The notes: generated by a model not told the origin, from the sequence alone. 64,000 nucleotides of DNA from Parelaphostrongylus tenuis (GCA_019055375.1 JAHQIW010007084.1:1-64000); one strand, 5' to 3'. Numbered from the stretch's first letter, positions 33,735 to 46,774 are shown. A program made the numbers and translations.

Positions 33735-36700
33735 ATGAACCTATTTCGACTCACTGCAGATATGTCACATCTTCTGGCCATATTTATTCTCCTGGCAAAG
33801 GTAAGATGTTTACAGTTGCGTTTCATGGTTGGAAATCTTACGTGCTCTATAGGGTGCGGTGACGCAGTGGTTAGAGCTGCTCTGCGATACACGCGTGGTC
33901 GATGTCTCGATCCCGTGTACTGAAGGCTTTCCAAGCCTTCCATCCCTCCAAGGTCGGCGAACTGGTACTGCAGTTGTCTAGGAAGATTAACAGCCCTGGC
34001 TCGATACACTGATAGAGCACCTCGAGTCGGTGTAAACGCGAGACATATGCGTTCAGTTGTCCTTGATGACGTTCCGAATGGAGTCGAATGCATAGCTTAC
34101 TCATCGGGGTTTCATAACGTCGAGAGCTTTATTCTCTGTCCCCTTAGGGATGGCAGTTGATCGACCGCGCAGCGAAACTCGCAAGAGGCGCGCGATTTTC
34201 GTTATTCAATGGCGGTTTTTCCTTTACTTGGAAAGTATAGCCTTCGGTTTTTTGTGTTGTTTTGACACTCTATGGTTTTCTTTACATGGGCATGTGTTTT
34301 TCGTACATATATAACTTTTCTGAAAGATGGAAACTTTGAGTGCGAACCGTAGTCTTTTTTTTCGCTTTTACAGTGGTCTGTGATAACATTCCAAAAAACC
34401 AAAAATAGCGTCAAAATCATCGAAACTTGGGCTATTGAAGTAAGAGTTTGGCCAGGAGCCGTATACAAGTCCCAGCTGAACAGATAAAGCAATCTAAGCG
34501 TGGAACGTAATTTGATCTTCGCTACAACGTAATAAAAGGACTTCTTGAAAAATCAAACATATTATTGAAGTCGTAAAGATTTAGCCCATGAAATACGAAG
34601 TGTATCAGCTGAGGTACACGGTTCTTTGAAAGCTTTTTCGCTGAAGAAACTTTTGTTCTTCAAACTTAGTTGTCATTCGAAAGTTAAATTCTCTTAAAAT
34701 TCAAATTTATGTTTGATTTTCGACAAAGCTTTCCCATCACGTTGTAACAGTGACAATAAAATCATATTTCGCACTCAGTTTGCTTTACTTGTTAGGTTGA
34801 GGCTTGCATATGGCTCTTAGCCAAACTCTTACCAGTCAATCAATAGCCGAATTTTGATAATTTCGATGCTGTAAGTGGTTTTTCAAAAGATTATCATAGA
34901 ACGCTGTAAGAGCGAAAAAAAGATTACGTTCTGCACTCAAGGTTTTCATCGTACAGAAGAGATCTATGTGCACGAAAATCATATGATCATGTAGAGAAAA
35001 CCATGGACTATTAGAGTAACACAATAAACCTAACTTTTAACTCTCTAAGTGGAGGAGAAACCCTAGTTGAATAACGATTGTCGCTTGCTTCTTGCGAGTT
35101 GTGCTGTGCAATCGATCAACTGCCGTCCCTAAATGGTTGAGCATTTGAACGATTACAAAGTGTTTGAGGAAGTTTTCTTCAGCAAGAAGGGGCTTCAAGC
35201 ATTCGTGTACCTCAGCTGGTACACGTCGTCCCTTAGGGCTTAATGTGTTATAATGTGACACTGAACGATGAAATGTGGCTTTGTTGCAGATGTGGAAGAC
35301 TCGCTCTTGCTCGGGAATATCAGCTCGTTCACAGATTCTTTTTGCGTTAGTGTTTACGGCTAGATATCTGGATCTGTTCACGACATTCATCTCAACGTAC
35401 AATACGGTGATGAAGGTTAGTGTTGTTGTATAACTGTTACTTGATGAAGGACGAGAGCTGAAGAAGCGCTGCAGACTTCTCTTGTCATCGATAATGAGCC
35501 AGAAATCTAGCCGTTTGCGGAAGACACCTGGTCTGTTTTTGCAAGTGGCGCGCGGTTTTCGTTATCTGATAAGTTTTTCGAGTAGGAAATTTAGGTTTTT
35601 TGCAATACTGTCCTACTACATAGTTTTCTGTGCAAGCTCATACACTTTTTTGCATATATAAATCTTTTAGATTGGTTCTTTCTGATTATAAGAGGGCAAA
35701 TGGAAGACGAACCTTATTCGCTGGAAAGGAACTTTTATAGGAATGTTAGTAACCGTTCGAAAGGTGAGATTTCAGGCTACAGCCCCACATTGCCGGTTTT
35801 CGAAAAAGTCTTATCATGACGTTGCTATATAAGAATTCTTGCGTTGCATACGTGCATATTTCTCGCTAGGCAGAGCTCTTTCTTTGCATTATTAGTAGTC
35901 ATTTGATAGCGTAATCGTTTCTGATTCCAATGGAGTGTGCTTATATCGTGAAAAGTCGACTGACTACTAATAGTCCAAATAAAGAGCTCTATCTGGCGGG
36001 AAATATGCTCCCCCGAGACATAGTTTTGTGTTGATTTTACAGCGTCATGAAAATGTGTTTTGAAAATTGGCTACATGGGCTCTAGCTAGAAATCTAAACT
36101 CACGAGTGATTACTAACACTCCTATGGAAACTTCTCCAGCGAATGAGATCGGTATTCATTTGTTCCCTTTCAGTCAGGAAGAACCTTCGAATCTATCAAA
36201 TAAATCTGATCTCTGTCGGCGTGCCTGGGTTCAGTGTCGATAACGACTGCCAGGTTAAACCGTTGGCGTTTGGTGGTAGCAGATTGATGTGTGGAGCGCA
36301 GAAAGAGTGGTGGCTAAACAGGCGTAGGTAGTGCAGATGGTTAAAGCACGCGATCCCGGGAAGGATGAAATGGGCGTTCGAGTCCCACCTGATGTCAAAC
36401 TTTTGCACATGACTCAACACCATCGGGTATACTTTCGATATCATGCTACCGCTAAAAGGCGGTTACATAAAAAAGAATTCTTGCCGGCAACATAAATCTT
36501 TAGTGCGAAGAAAACTCCGAGTGAGGAACGTAATCATTTCTTCATTTTTGAAGTGCACTGTGAGGACCCTCTCAAAAACCGAATTTAGTTTCGGAATCAC
36601 CGAGATTTGGACTATCAAATGAGTATTAATATAGCCTGTTAAAAAGCGATCCACAGTTCTTACGCGAGCAGATAAATCAAACTTAGTGTAAAACACATTT

Positions 36701-39700
36701 TTATTTTCGCTTCTACTGCGCACTAAGAATGCTTTTGAAGAACGAAGCATGATGTTGAAATCACCTATACTTAAGCTTTCGAAGGATCACTAAAACGTTC
36801 GATAGAATGGCTTCGTTTAGCGAAAAAAGGCCTGTGAAAAGTTGTGAGTCAAAGAGGCCCTCACCGTCCGCAAAGGGCCAGGAATCAAGGTGTCGCGTGA
36901 TTTTCACCCAAGTTCATTCCAGGTTTTTTTCATTATCTCTTCCTATGGGACTATTTATCTAATGCTAATAAAGTTCCGTCCGACTTATGAAAAGGAGAGT
37001 GACAGCTTTCGCGTCGAGTTTCTTCTCATTCCTTGTGTCCTGCTTTCGCTTCTCATCAATCACGAGTTCACCACTATGGAGATTCTGTGGACGTTCAGGT
37101 TTATTTCTTGTCTTTTTGCACATTTTTCTCAATCTCATATTCGCATAGAAATCCGTTCCAGCATCTATCTGGAAGCCGTTGCTATCATGCCGCAGTTGTT
37201 CATGCTCCAAGCAACTGGATCCGCTGAAACCATTACGGCTCACTATCTCTTTGCGCTGGGAATGTACCGTGCCCTGTACCTCTTGAACTGGATCTATAGG
37301 TAAGATTTTTACATTTATCACAGGGTTTTTCTTACGGAATATTAACGAGGTACTAACGAATGTGGAGCCCATGTGGCTCAATGGTTAGAGGTGCTCTGTA
37401 TCGCACAGTAGTTCCATGGTTCGATCTCGTGCTCATGGCCCATCAAGCCATCCGTCTCTCCGCGGTCGGTAAATTGGTGCTAGACAGGTTTCGGACTGGT
37501 CCGGGAGGATAAGCAGCACTAACTCAGTACAGCGGTAGGCCACTGCGAGTCGCCATAAAGGCCAGATATGCATTCAGTTACCTCGAACGAAGTTAAGTAT
37601 TGAAGACAAACGCATGTCGTATTTCTCAGGGATTGATCAACGCCGAGATCTTTATCCTACTATTCTTTATCAACGAAAATTTGGAATATCGGTTGTCATG
37701 TGAATGCCGTTCTTTCTCTGAATTATGTGGTATTCTTGTTTGGCGACAAAAATTGTATTAACAGCGGCCTAGAGGCAATAAATATAGTGATATTAGAAAT
37801 GTGCAATTTTTTCACAAACGTCCTTGATTAACTCAGTTCAAGTGTGCGTAAAAATATAAGAGGATGAAACATACAACTCTCGACGTTGATAAATCACTAG
37901 GGGATGTGCCATGCAATCGACTTCATCGCGCTTCGTTCTAGGTGACTGAATTCATATCTGGCCTCTACATTGCCTCCCGGTGGCCTTGATGTATTGAGTC
38001 AGTGCTGTTGTCTACTTAGACAAGTCTGTTACTAATCAAACGACCTCACAAGTATGGAAGATTTAGTGTGCCTAGGACGCGGAATCGAACCATCGACCAT
38101 CTCTGTATCACAGAGTATCTGTAAACCCTGCAACATACGCGCTCGTGCTCAAGAATCCGGTGAAAAAATTGAGCGCTGGCCTATCCACGCATGACTCACT
38201 ACGTGCCTTACACAACGTTCAGAAGTGTAACTGAACTTTATCTTTGCAGTTACTCAATATTCCATGGTGTATCGTTGAGTCTCTGAACTCTTTTGAAAAG
38301 GGCACTGAAAAATCAATGCACTTTTGAGGCTACTTTCCAGAACGTGTAGTTCAAATCAGTCAGTTTTCGTGTTGTGAAGGAACAAGAGTTAATAGGATGC
38401 CTTCTCTTGAGCGCACATGGCGCACGGGTTAGAGGCTCTGTGACACACATGGTAAATTGATCGATCCCACATCGAAGGGTCACCAAACCTTCCATCTTCC
38501 GGGGTCGGTGAATTGGTGCAAGACATGCTTGGGAGGATAGCTGCATGCTTGATACATCCATGGATAGGCATGCGCGGTTATTGTGAAGGCCTCATATGCA
38601 TCGAATCATCTCAATCGATGCTAGATGAAGCCGAATACATGGCGCACCCCTGAGGGATTGATCAATGCCTAATGCTTTACCCTTTTATTTTGTCTGTGTA
38701 TCTGTGTGGTTTATTAGTGAAGGGGATGTGAAGGCGTTTTAGTATTGCTCACTTTCGATGGGGGCATAGCTGGTGTTCCATCTCGTTTTCACGTTGTGAG
38801 ACACTTGACACTGAGAAGATTGAAGTCAAAAGCAAAGCAGTCTAAGTAATCTGGAGACTGTTTATTTATACTCTTGAGAGTTTATAGCTCAAAGGTGACT
38901 ATGAAAGTAAGATATTTCTGCTCGGCAAACTAATAAATTGCCAATTGTAATTTTGTATAGATGTTTCCAAATGGCCTTGACGTGCACATGACTTCAAATG
39001 TCAGGTAACTGTTAGAATTATTGGATTTAGTCAACATAGCAGCGCAAGGTCAGAGCATCTTGCGATTAAACATATTCGAGAGCGCAGAAAGATTAATTCG
39101 ATAAATTGGTTGGACCTCGAAAAGCCCTGCATAGACAAGTATTAACCCAGTTATCCTTGCCTTATTTTACCTTCGCGCTACGAATATAGTTCTTCATTGG
39201 TGGTATTTATGAACAGTAAAGTATTTTGGAGGAACCCATGTGTAATTACAGATGTTGTGCGTCGTACACAAGGTCATCAATTTTTCTATCTTGCGCTTAT
39301 GGCTCACCAAACCATCCATCCCTATGGGGTCGGTAAATTGGTACCGGACTGGTCGTAGACTTGTCTGGGAGGATAAGCAGCACTGACTGGATACAACGGA
39401 AGGCCACCGCGAGTAATCGTTAAAGACCAAATTTGCTTTCAAACACCTCAAAGGAAGATAAAAATCAAAGAAGTTTCCGTGGCGCATCGCTCAGATATCT
39501 ATCAACCCGAGAGCTTTAGCTTCAATCTTTGAACTATCTTGGAACTGCAGAACTCTATATACTCGTAGAAGAAGTTTTGTATTGTCACACTAATTTTACC
39601 TCTAGTTTTTGTATAGTGTTTTTGTATTCAAATATCTCCATAATAGGGATTTCCTTTCCAAAAAGTTGAAAATGAAGTCTAAACGTTTTGGAATATCCAA

Positions 39701-42170
39701 CGCAAGAGCTTTAGCTGCAAGCGTGAGCAGTACATTGGGAAGCACCATCGTGTTTCGTTAGACAAAGTCTTCTCTCTTCATTTGCTTCATTAAAATATGG
39801 GCTTTTAAGAAAGCAAGAATAGTGAAGGAACATACTCCGTGACAGTGCAAGATAGTAGTTTTTTTTTTTTTTGTTCTTTGTGAAAATGGCACGTTTCCGT
39901 TATCTCCACCATGTTTCTGTCCTTTGGGAAAGATTTTTTTTTGTTTTTTCTAGAGTTCCAATAGTAATTCGATAGCTTGAATATGTAGAACTGCAGTGGA
40001 TTATTTGGTTTTTGCTGCAACAGTGAGAATTAAGTCATGTTTCACACTCAATTCTTTTGCTGAACAAAATTTCCCTCCTAGATTTACAGTGATCAGTCGA
40101 TAGCTTAAATCTCGATGATTTCAAGTTTGTACTTTTAGTTTTGAAAAAAACCTCGTGGTTCAATCTAGTATCCAATATGTAATTGGGTCTCGCCCTCGAC
40201 GCTCCTTTGTTCCGTCATGTAAATGGGATTTCGCAACATTACATCCGAGCCAGCGCGCTTTCGCAACATAACGCTTATTTGGTAGCATAAATTAGACGAT
40301 TTTGAAGCTAAAAGTGCAGAAACTTTGTTTTATCGTTCTGTGCGCTCAAGCTTTTCCTTATAATACCTTTCGTTCCGAGTGTTTTCTCAAGACGGCGCTC
40401 AAATTCAATATGCCTGATTTTTGGACCATACATGGTCTGTTATAGACTTTTTTCGTTTTAGTTTATATCGCCAAATAAACCCAGTGATAAGCTCAAGCCT
40501 GAACATTCTAGAACTAAGCAACAGGGTCATTTGTTCTTCATAGAGTTTTACAAAGCGAAGAAAAAGCCCTGAATCAATTACAAAAATCGCACGCCACATG
40601 TGAATCACGTTGCGCGATGAATCCGAGCTGAGTGTGGAACTCCATCTTCTTTTGGCTGCCAGTGCATTAAAGAGCTTTTCTAAGTTAAGTGTGTCGTTAA
40701 AACTGCCGAGATTTAAGCTATTGAGTGATTGCCAGAAGTTTACGAGCAATTGAGTCAATATTAATACCAGCAAGAACGATGGTAGCGCAAGATGCAAGAC
40801 AAATAAAAAATTAGCCCTGGTAATAACCACAGTCTCTTCAAACTTATATCATAATTTTCTACCCTCACAATATTTTCTGTGAGATCCACAAGATCAGAAT
40901 TGTTTAAGTAAAGCAAGTGAACATATGTTATAGTTAAAGATCTGTGTGATCTGTTTGTGCTAATAGTTTATCATACAATCAGTGAACTTGCAATGAGCTA
41001 TGTTGATTCGAAGTCGTGACGTATGACACCTATAAAAGTCATGTCGTCGCGAGAGAGTTAACAAAGTTAGGTGGGCGACGATACTCTATCGTTCTATCCT
41101 TCATTCTTTCGGCCTGGATGCCATTTGATTTACTTATCTCTTGCTCACAGGAGGAGATTTTCGGTTCTTTTATGTTAAACGGCGACAAAGCAATATTCGA
41201 CCCCATTCGCTGGACAAACATCTTCCATCGCACTCTTCCTAATCATTTGAAAGCTTAAATCTCTGATTAGCGCGGTATGTGGCTGATTCTTCAAAGACCC
41301 TCTTGTAACGCTGTCAAAATCAAAATGAAATAATGTTTTACATCGGCCGCGCATTTCAACTATTACTTCGCTGGAAGCACGAAAAGCATATTGACATGTA
41401 GAGAAAGTCTTTTGATGTCAGAATCAACGTTTAATCTGGATTTCTCTAACATAAATCGCACTTCCATGTGACCCGCCGATGCGTCAGTCGATCGACGGCC
41501 GTGTTGAAACCGCCGTATTCACCCTGGCTCCTCACCCTGTTGATTAGCCAAATCACACATGCTCGCGTATATGAATCAGTCTTGTTTTCCCAGCTATAAT
41601 GCAGAGAAACGGTCTTTCCATCACATATGTACAGCTTTTGAATCGTTAACTCTTATGCCACGGATTCGGTACTAATATTCTAAAGAAAGAGCTCTATCTT
41701 GCAAAAAAAAAAACGTGTTTGTGGAACACAGTTGTTTTCCTTCCGCGGAAGCGTTATAGAAAAGTCTTCTCAAGAACGGCCACCTACCGCGCTAGTTAGC
41801 GAATTAAGCTTTTTAATGATTACTTACACTCCTATTGAAAGTTCTTGTCCAACGAATGTGGTCAAACATTCATTTGTCATTTTTTAATATGAGATTTTGA
41901 AGAATCGATTTTTCTTACCGAAAATAGCAGGGCTATGACTTTGATTAATTTTACTACTTTCTCCTCTTTGCTGTGTGAAATATTTTGATCCTAGTTTTGT
42001 GTTGCAGTACTGATGAGAAGTGTTACAATTTCAGGTACTACACCGAAGCGTTCTTCGATCCCATTGCGACAGTGGCTGGAGTGGTTCAGACTGTTCTTTA
42101 TGCCGACTTTTTCTATCTTTATATCACTCGTGTTGTTAGAGCGCGCAAAAACATGGAGTTACCCATTTGA
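33735..42170 (+). CDS. ER lumen protein-retaining receptor (KDEL receptor, 213 aa)
   Basis: Five exons: 33,735-33,800, 35,290-35,415, 36,923-37,098, 37,162-37,299 and 42,035-42,170. They total 642 nt, with phases 0, 0, 2, 2. The protein aligns end to end with KDELR/Erd2 (212 aa): [63 protein letters not shown], and the strongly conserved [17 protein letters not shown] and [18 protein letters not shown]. Residues known to bind the retrieval signal or drive transport are kept at family positions: Arg5, Arg47, Tyr48, Glu127, Tyr158, Arg159, Trp166, Arg169 and Asp193. It is a seven-span protein cycling between Golgi and ER, where it returns KDEL/HDEL-tailed chaperones. A TTTTAG acceptor at 33,702 precedes the ATG by 32 bases, suiting trans-splicing. 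Introns 1, 2 and 4 (1.5, 1.5 and 4.7 kb) are packed with SINEs and MITE pieces, while intron 3 is only 63 nt. C. elegans names this gene erd-2-type; I leave the symbol blank. Confidence 0.96.
33849..34137 (+). repeat. SINE family 1 copy in KDELR intron 1
   Basis: The head GGTGCGGTGACGCAGTGGTT comes first, then a divergent B-box region, CAAGCCTTCCATCCCTCCAA, and an end near GGTTTCATAACGTCGAGAGC. It begins only 48 bases after the exon 1 donor. Confidence 0.75.
34200..35040. repeat. Dispersed MITE-like blocks in KDELR intron 1
   Basis: It starts GCGCGCGATTTTCGTTATTC, the block that follows the terminal repeat in the MITE copies. It continues through several units containing a CTTTTACAGTGGTCTGTGA-like block and GAAATCATCGAAAC-like text, in both orientations. 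The ends are not clear. Confidence 0.5.
35540..36130. repeat. Dispersed MITE-like blocks in KDELR intron 2
   Basis: GCGCGCGGTTTTCGTTATCT at 35,547 marks the same sub-terminal block. GAAAGAGCTC and TAATAGTCC motifs repeat in both orientations, suggesting a fold-back. A separate right end (CCGTCCGCAAAGGGCC) lies near 36,865. Confidence 0.5.
36220..36475 (+). repeat. SINE family 4 copy (tRNA-derived) in KDELR intron 2
   Basis: GTAGGTAGTGCAGATGGTTA (A-box-like), CGATCCCGGGAAGGATGAAA, a B-box GGCGTTCGAGTCCCACCTG and TTTGCACATGACTCAACACC, ending in AAAAGGCGGTTACATAAAAA. The same order occurs at 42,900 and 43,085. Confidence 0.7.
37370..37660 (+). repeat. SINE family 1 copy in KDELR intron 4
   Basis: GCCCATGTGGCTCAATGGTT head, B box GGTTCGATCTCGTGCTC, ATCAAGCCATCCGTCTCTCC, then GGGATTGATCAACGCCGAG. 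Nearly full length. Confidence 0.85.
37865..38155 (-). repeat. SINE family 1 copy, reversed, in KDELR intron 4
   Basis: The plus strand shows CTCTCGACGTTGATAAATCA, TGGCCTCTACATTGCCTCCC and GCGGAATCGAACCATCGACC, which is the reverse complement of the family 1 body with a recognisable B box. It lies 200 bases from the plus-oriented copy, so the two could pair in the transcript. Confidence 0.8.
38405..38690 (+). repeat. SINE family 1 copy in KDELR intron 4
   Basis: GAGCGCACATGGCGCACGGG head, CAAACCTTCCATCTTCCGG and GGTCGGTGAATTGGTGCAAG, with GATGAAGCCGAATACATGG and GATTGATCAATGCCTAATGC at the end. Confidence 0.8.
39228..39512 (+). repeat. SINE family 1 copy in KDELR intron 4
   Basis: The head is decayed (GAACCCATGTGTAATTACAG). 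The body is clear: GCTCACCAAACCATCCATCC, TTGGTACCGGACTGGTCGTA and GAGGATAAGCAGCACTGACT. Confidence 0.75.
39880..41900. repeat. Dispersed MITE-like blocks in KDELR intron 4
   Basis: Recurring blocks such as GGTTTTTGCTGCAACAGTGA, TTTCACACTCAATTC, CGAGATTTAAGCTATTGAGT and AGAAAGAGCTCTATCTTGCA are shared with 20,005-20,553 and 59,795-60,316. Copies are partial and in both directions. No coding exon in phase with KDELR is present. Confidence 0.5.
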
Positions 42171-42527
42171 TGGACTATTAAGCGCTCTTGTTTTGCTTCA
42201 AGACTGGCTATTTTCTCGAACTCGTGCATGATTCTTACTTGTTCGATATCTATTTATTATTATTTTTCAGAACTTTTTGCTTTGACACGCGTCGGATCTA
42301 TTTATATCGTTTTTAACTGTATTGCATATCACCGGTTGAGGTGTCAAGTGCAATTAAGTGGTCACATATACGTATGTGATATGCTTTGCACAGACGCGGA
42401 ACATTTTCTACAGAGTTTTTCTCACGTTGGGTTTCTTTACGTTACCTTTACTCGTTTTTGAAGCGCTGTATAGGCTCTGCCATTTACGGCTTCAGTATCA
42501 ACATAAGTGGTGGTGTTTAACAAAGCG

Positions 42528-42533
42528 AATAAA
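42528..42533 (+). terminator. Candidate poly(A) signal for the KDEL receptor gene
   Basis: AATAAA lies 358 bases after the KDELR stop codon, with a T-rich stretch before it. It is the first canonical hexamer I see downstream. Confidence 0.4.
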
Positions 42534-42899
42534 TATCTTGCGAAAGTTTTCTATTGCATAAGAGCTTGAGATAATGTCTACCATTTGCTGTGAAATTTCA
42601 AAAATGAAAAGAAAGGCAGGTTTTTGAAAATATCCTCTTCCGCGCGTGATTCCTGATTGGATAGGGTATTTTGGCTGATTTCTATGGAGAGTGTTCAAGA
42701 TGTCTCACTTAAGAGAGAATATTTTTTTTAGATGGGGCTTTCGTTTTCACGTGTCTAAGTTGATAGCACTAGTTCAGGATTAGATGGGCGTTTGCTTGAA
42801 ATTTCACATCTCTTAGTAAGATCTCGCTCTACTTGACCTCTTCTAGCGATGGTATGATGTTGCAAATATACTCATTGATGTTGAATAATGTGCGAAACT

Positions 42900-43290
42900 T
42901 TGGCGTGAGGCAAGAGTGCACCCACATTTTACCCGTTCCGAGGGGAAATGCGGATTCGAGTTCTGCCTGACGTTGAAATTTTGCATATCAGTCAGCATAA
43001 TTGGGTGTATTTGTAACATCATTCAACCGCTGAGAAGCGGTTGAATAGAAAGAAATCTTGTCAATACATATATTTCCAATATCTGTCAGCGTCAGTGGGT
43101 CCAATGCCAATATCGCCTACCTGTTGTAGCGTGGGAAGTCTGGTGGGAAAATAGGTGCCGGTAGTGGAGATAATTAGGCACGCCCCTGGGAAGGGTGAAA
43201 TACGGGTTCAAGTCTTGCCTGACGCCAAATTTTTGCACATTACTCCACATCCTTTGGTATATCTCTTGATAAATTCTCATACATTCATTC
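42900..43290 (+). repeat. Two SINE family 4 copies in tandem
   Basis: The first copy (about 42,900-43,060) has GCGGATTCGAGTTCTGCCTG and TTTTGCATATCAGTCAGCAT and ends AACCGCTGAGAAGCGGTTGA, a perfect small hairpin. The second (about 43,085-43,290) has CACGCCCCTGGGAAGGGTGA, a B-box CGGGTTCAAGTCTTGCCTG and TTTTGCACATTACTCCACAT. They point the same way. Confidence 0.7.
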
Positions 43291-43859
43291 CAAACTAAAA
43301 GCTTTATTTCGCACATTGAAGACATATATCATAGCCTTGAATCTAGTTTCAAAAAGAGTTCATAGAATGCTAATAACGCGTTTCATTTCAGTCTTTAGCA
43401 GTCTTGTAACTGGATACAATGACGTTTCCTCGATACGGTCGGTACGGGAGAAAAGAATTACATCCTGTCATCCTATACAGCTGTTAATGATCTTGAGATA
43501 TCTTCCCATAACGCTGCAAATGAGTATTTGATCTCATAACATTGCAATACTCCCTGAAATTTTAAACTAGAGATGTCATATCTTTCGAAGTCGCCCCCAT
43601 TTTTAGATCTATGTTTATTTTGGTGAGAGAATTGAGTATCGTGTAATGGCCAGCAATATGACTGAAGATATCTAGAAAATATGAACAATAACGCTCGCTT
43701 GAAAAGTAGCTTATGACATATTAAGATTCCAGTTGATTAGTTGGCCATCTTTTCAGTGTGCGATACCGTTTCTTAGCTTTTAATCAGGAGTGGTAATTGT
43801 TTCCCTCAATGTGAAAGTACTGTACCAAAGTGATTCTAGAGGAAAAAGCCAGTACGGTT

Positions 43860-45610
43860 CTTTCTGATTATAAGGAAACAAATGTAAGAATCGGATTTAT
43901 TCGCTGGTGAGAATTTTCTCATGCAAGTGTTAGTAACCATTCGAAAGCTGAGACTTCAGACTACAGCCTCATGTTACCGGGTTTTCAAAACATCCATTTA
44001 TGACGCTGTAACATTCAAAATGAAATCATGTTTCGTAAAACCACGTGTTTTTTCTTCTATTATTTCGTCTATATTTTGCTGGAGACAACTTCTTCCTTAG
44101 AGTGCTAGTACTCAAACTATAGAACAGCCTTCAGAGAATTCATAATTGTGTTTGTTTTTGAAAAGCTCCTTGATCTCTCCTGGTTTTTTGAATTGTGCTA
44201 TAAACCTCGCCGGACAGAACTCTCTCTCTGGACTACCAACAATCATCTGATAGCTAATGTTTTCTGATTTTAGCTATGTGCCTATTTTCTGGAATTAAGG
44301 TTTAGTAGTGTAAAGAAGATGGAGCTTTACATTTTTTCTTAACTGTTTACTAGCTATCCGACATGGTGATGGCCGTGGCAGGAGGCGTGGCATGAGACGG
44401 GCGGTCGGAATATTGTTATTCAATTGGGAATTTTTCATCCGCTTTGAAAGAAACTCTTCATAAAGTAATTTATTGAAATACTACGGAAATCTCTCTACGG
44501 ATTGATATGCTTTTCGGCTTCCAGCGAATTATACGCGGATAAAAATGAAGGCGAAAGGCGACTATGAAATATAATTTTTGATCTGGATGCTACAGCGTCA
44601 TAAAGGAGTGTTTTGAAAATCCGGCAGCGTTAAGCGGTAGCCTCGTGTCTCAGTTTTTGAATGGTTAGCAAACTCCGATGAACTCCTATGAAAAGGTGCC
44701 ATTCAGCAAGTGAGATCGGTTTTTCATCTAATCTCTCATAATCAGAAAGAACCCTAGTACTTTTGATATCGCTAACAAATATGTTGCTCCGTATATAATA
44801 GGTTTCACTCTTTGTCTTCAGTAAATATGAGAACCTCTGACTTATGTAATAGCTGAACGACACAAACGATTCACGTTTTAAATTCAATCGCCATGATCCC
44901 CGCCTTGCTTTAGCCCCCTTGTGAAAATGCGTTTCTTGCTTTGATCTAAAGCCGTGGTAGTCGTTTGACAACTGAAATCTCGGGACTTTCAGTGACATAC
45001 TCATGTCTGAAATGGCTTTTCTACTGCGCTATAAGGAAGAAAATTGAAATTGTGCTTCATAAAAGGCGTTTTCTTTGCTAAACATAGCTTATTCTTCAAG
45101 GTTTCAGGAACCAATCGATAGGTTAAACCTCGGCGACTTCAGAAGTGTACCTGATTTTTAGAAAAAAGGAAACTTCTTTGTGCGCTGCAGCGGCCAGAAG
45201 AAAATTGGCTTTCGCACTGGGCGCGCATTCTTCGTTCCGGTACGTGGATGGTATATGTATGATTATTCGAGGAGCCTTTCACTGGAGAGAGAGCTCTTAT
45301 TTCAGACTTTAAGTAATTGTTTAATAGCTTGAGAAGCGACGATCTCATTACGCTGCTTGGTTTTTGAAAAGCCCTCCTGGCACGCACTTTCAAGCATGAA
45401 TACTGCGTTGGACCTTCAATGCGCATTATGATCATTTTTTCTTTTTTTGCACATTACTAATCCGTCTTCACATTGTCTTTTTCACTGTTCGGATCTTGGT
45501 ACTTCCAGCGTTCAATTCGTTTCCGTATTCTTTTTGGACGTTGTAGAATGCTGGTTAAGTACGGTTCCTTGCAATCTCAAGGATAGCCTAGCTGTGGTGT
45601 TCGAAGGTAA
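43860..45610. repeat. Dispersed MITE-like blocks and a reversed SINE family 2 copy
   Basis: From 43,860 to 45,420 there are partial units of the dispersed family (AACCATTCGAAAGCTGAGAC, GACGCTGTAACATTCAAAAT, GAAGAAAATTGGCTTTCGCA), mostly non-contiguous. At 45,455-45,610 the reverse complement reads CACAGCTAGGCTATCCTTGA, TTGCAAGGAACC and GTCCAAAAAGAATACGG, a headless SINE family 2 copy. I see no gene in this stretch. Confidence 0.55.
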
Positions 45611-45984
45611 AATTAATTATAAGCCTACATAGAAGTTGCTGACAAGTGCATTGAGGAGCTGTTAAAAAGTCGTCTTGCAACAATTGAACTATTTTCCGTC
45701 TATTGCCTAAAGAGACAGACAAGCTTACGGGAACATATTCAGCTCTCGCTTCTATAGTCACCAAGCTTTATATGACTATAAATTGCCAAAAACAATGAAA
45801 ATGTGTGCCTTCTCTTTGGACGCTCAAAGTCCCCGATCCAGTAACGTTAGGCACGACGAAAACGAAAAACTGCATAATCTCAGGTACGTCCACTCTAGTC
45901 TGCTTAGACTCGAGGAACTAAGGTAACAATCAGTAATTCTATTGAACCTGTAATTCATTTTGATCTGCATCTGACTTTCCCATA

Positions 45985-46190
45985 GACGTGATCATTCAGG
46001 CAAACAGAATAAGGTACGGCGCCATCGGCCTGACCGAGGCGAGAGATTTCCGCCCACTTAACGCCATCGATGGCACCGAAAAAGAACTGTTCCTCCGTAA
46101 TTGCGACAATAAGGGAGCCAGAAGACGAATTTAACCATCAACACGATTCACTAAAACAACTAACAACCTAAGTCGGGTCGTTTATGATGA
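45985..46190 (+). pseudogene. Non-LTR retrotransposon endonuclease fragment
   Basis: The plus frame reads RYGAIGLTEARDFRPLNAI, then GTEKELFLRNCDNKGARRRI, then a stop. The YDxIGLTETRRxxPLxA...GEELFLGTCDSRGVGGVG motif of nematode RTE/CR1-type endonuclease domains is recognisable despite substitutions and the stop. No other part of the element adjoins it. Confidence 0.65.
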
Positions 46191-46774
46191 AAACGACATG
46201 AATCGATACTAACTCCGAGCAGTTTCGTCGTTCATAGGAACACATCAAATTATGATGATGACGAAGTTAGTGGGTTTTAGATGGACTTGGAAAGGAATAG
46301 TTTACTCAAAGGAAAACGGAAGCCTATTGCTTTCATTTTTGAACGTCCAAGTCAACCTGTCAGAAAGCTCCTTCAGCACAAAGCTGGTACCGAAAAGCAA
46401 GTAATAAAAATACCTTAGTTCATTATCTTTCCTCTCATCCATTGCAAAAAAATAAGCTCGCTTGTGAAAAGCATATTTTGAGAGGCTACCAGTGTGCGCA
46501 CAGAAAAAGAGTACAAGGTAGAATCTCTAAGCTTGTCTTAAAAATAGTCATTTATAATGGAAACGAAACGGTAGGAGCTCCTCGAATTAGATTTCGAGCA
46601 AAATCAACGCATCGGCGAAAAACCTAGCGAAATGAAGGTCCGTTTGTCCCGCCTCCTAAATCTAAAAAGTACGCACGACTACTGAACGCTGCTTGAGAAT
46701 TAAAAAACAGGTTTGCTAATTCGATAGCGTAATTGATCTGCTCCAAACCCTCTAAGGCGCCAACTGGCCCTTAA

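Noticed and set aside
35037..35402. 121-codon minus-strand open frame
   Set aside because: It lies antisense to KDELR exon 2, whose plus-strand translation is unambiguous. It is a shadow frame.
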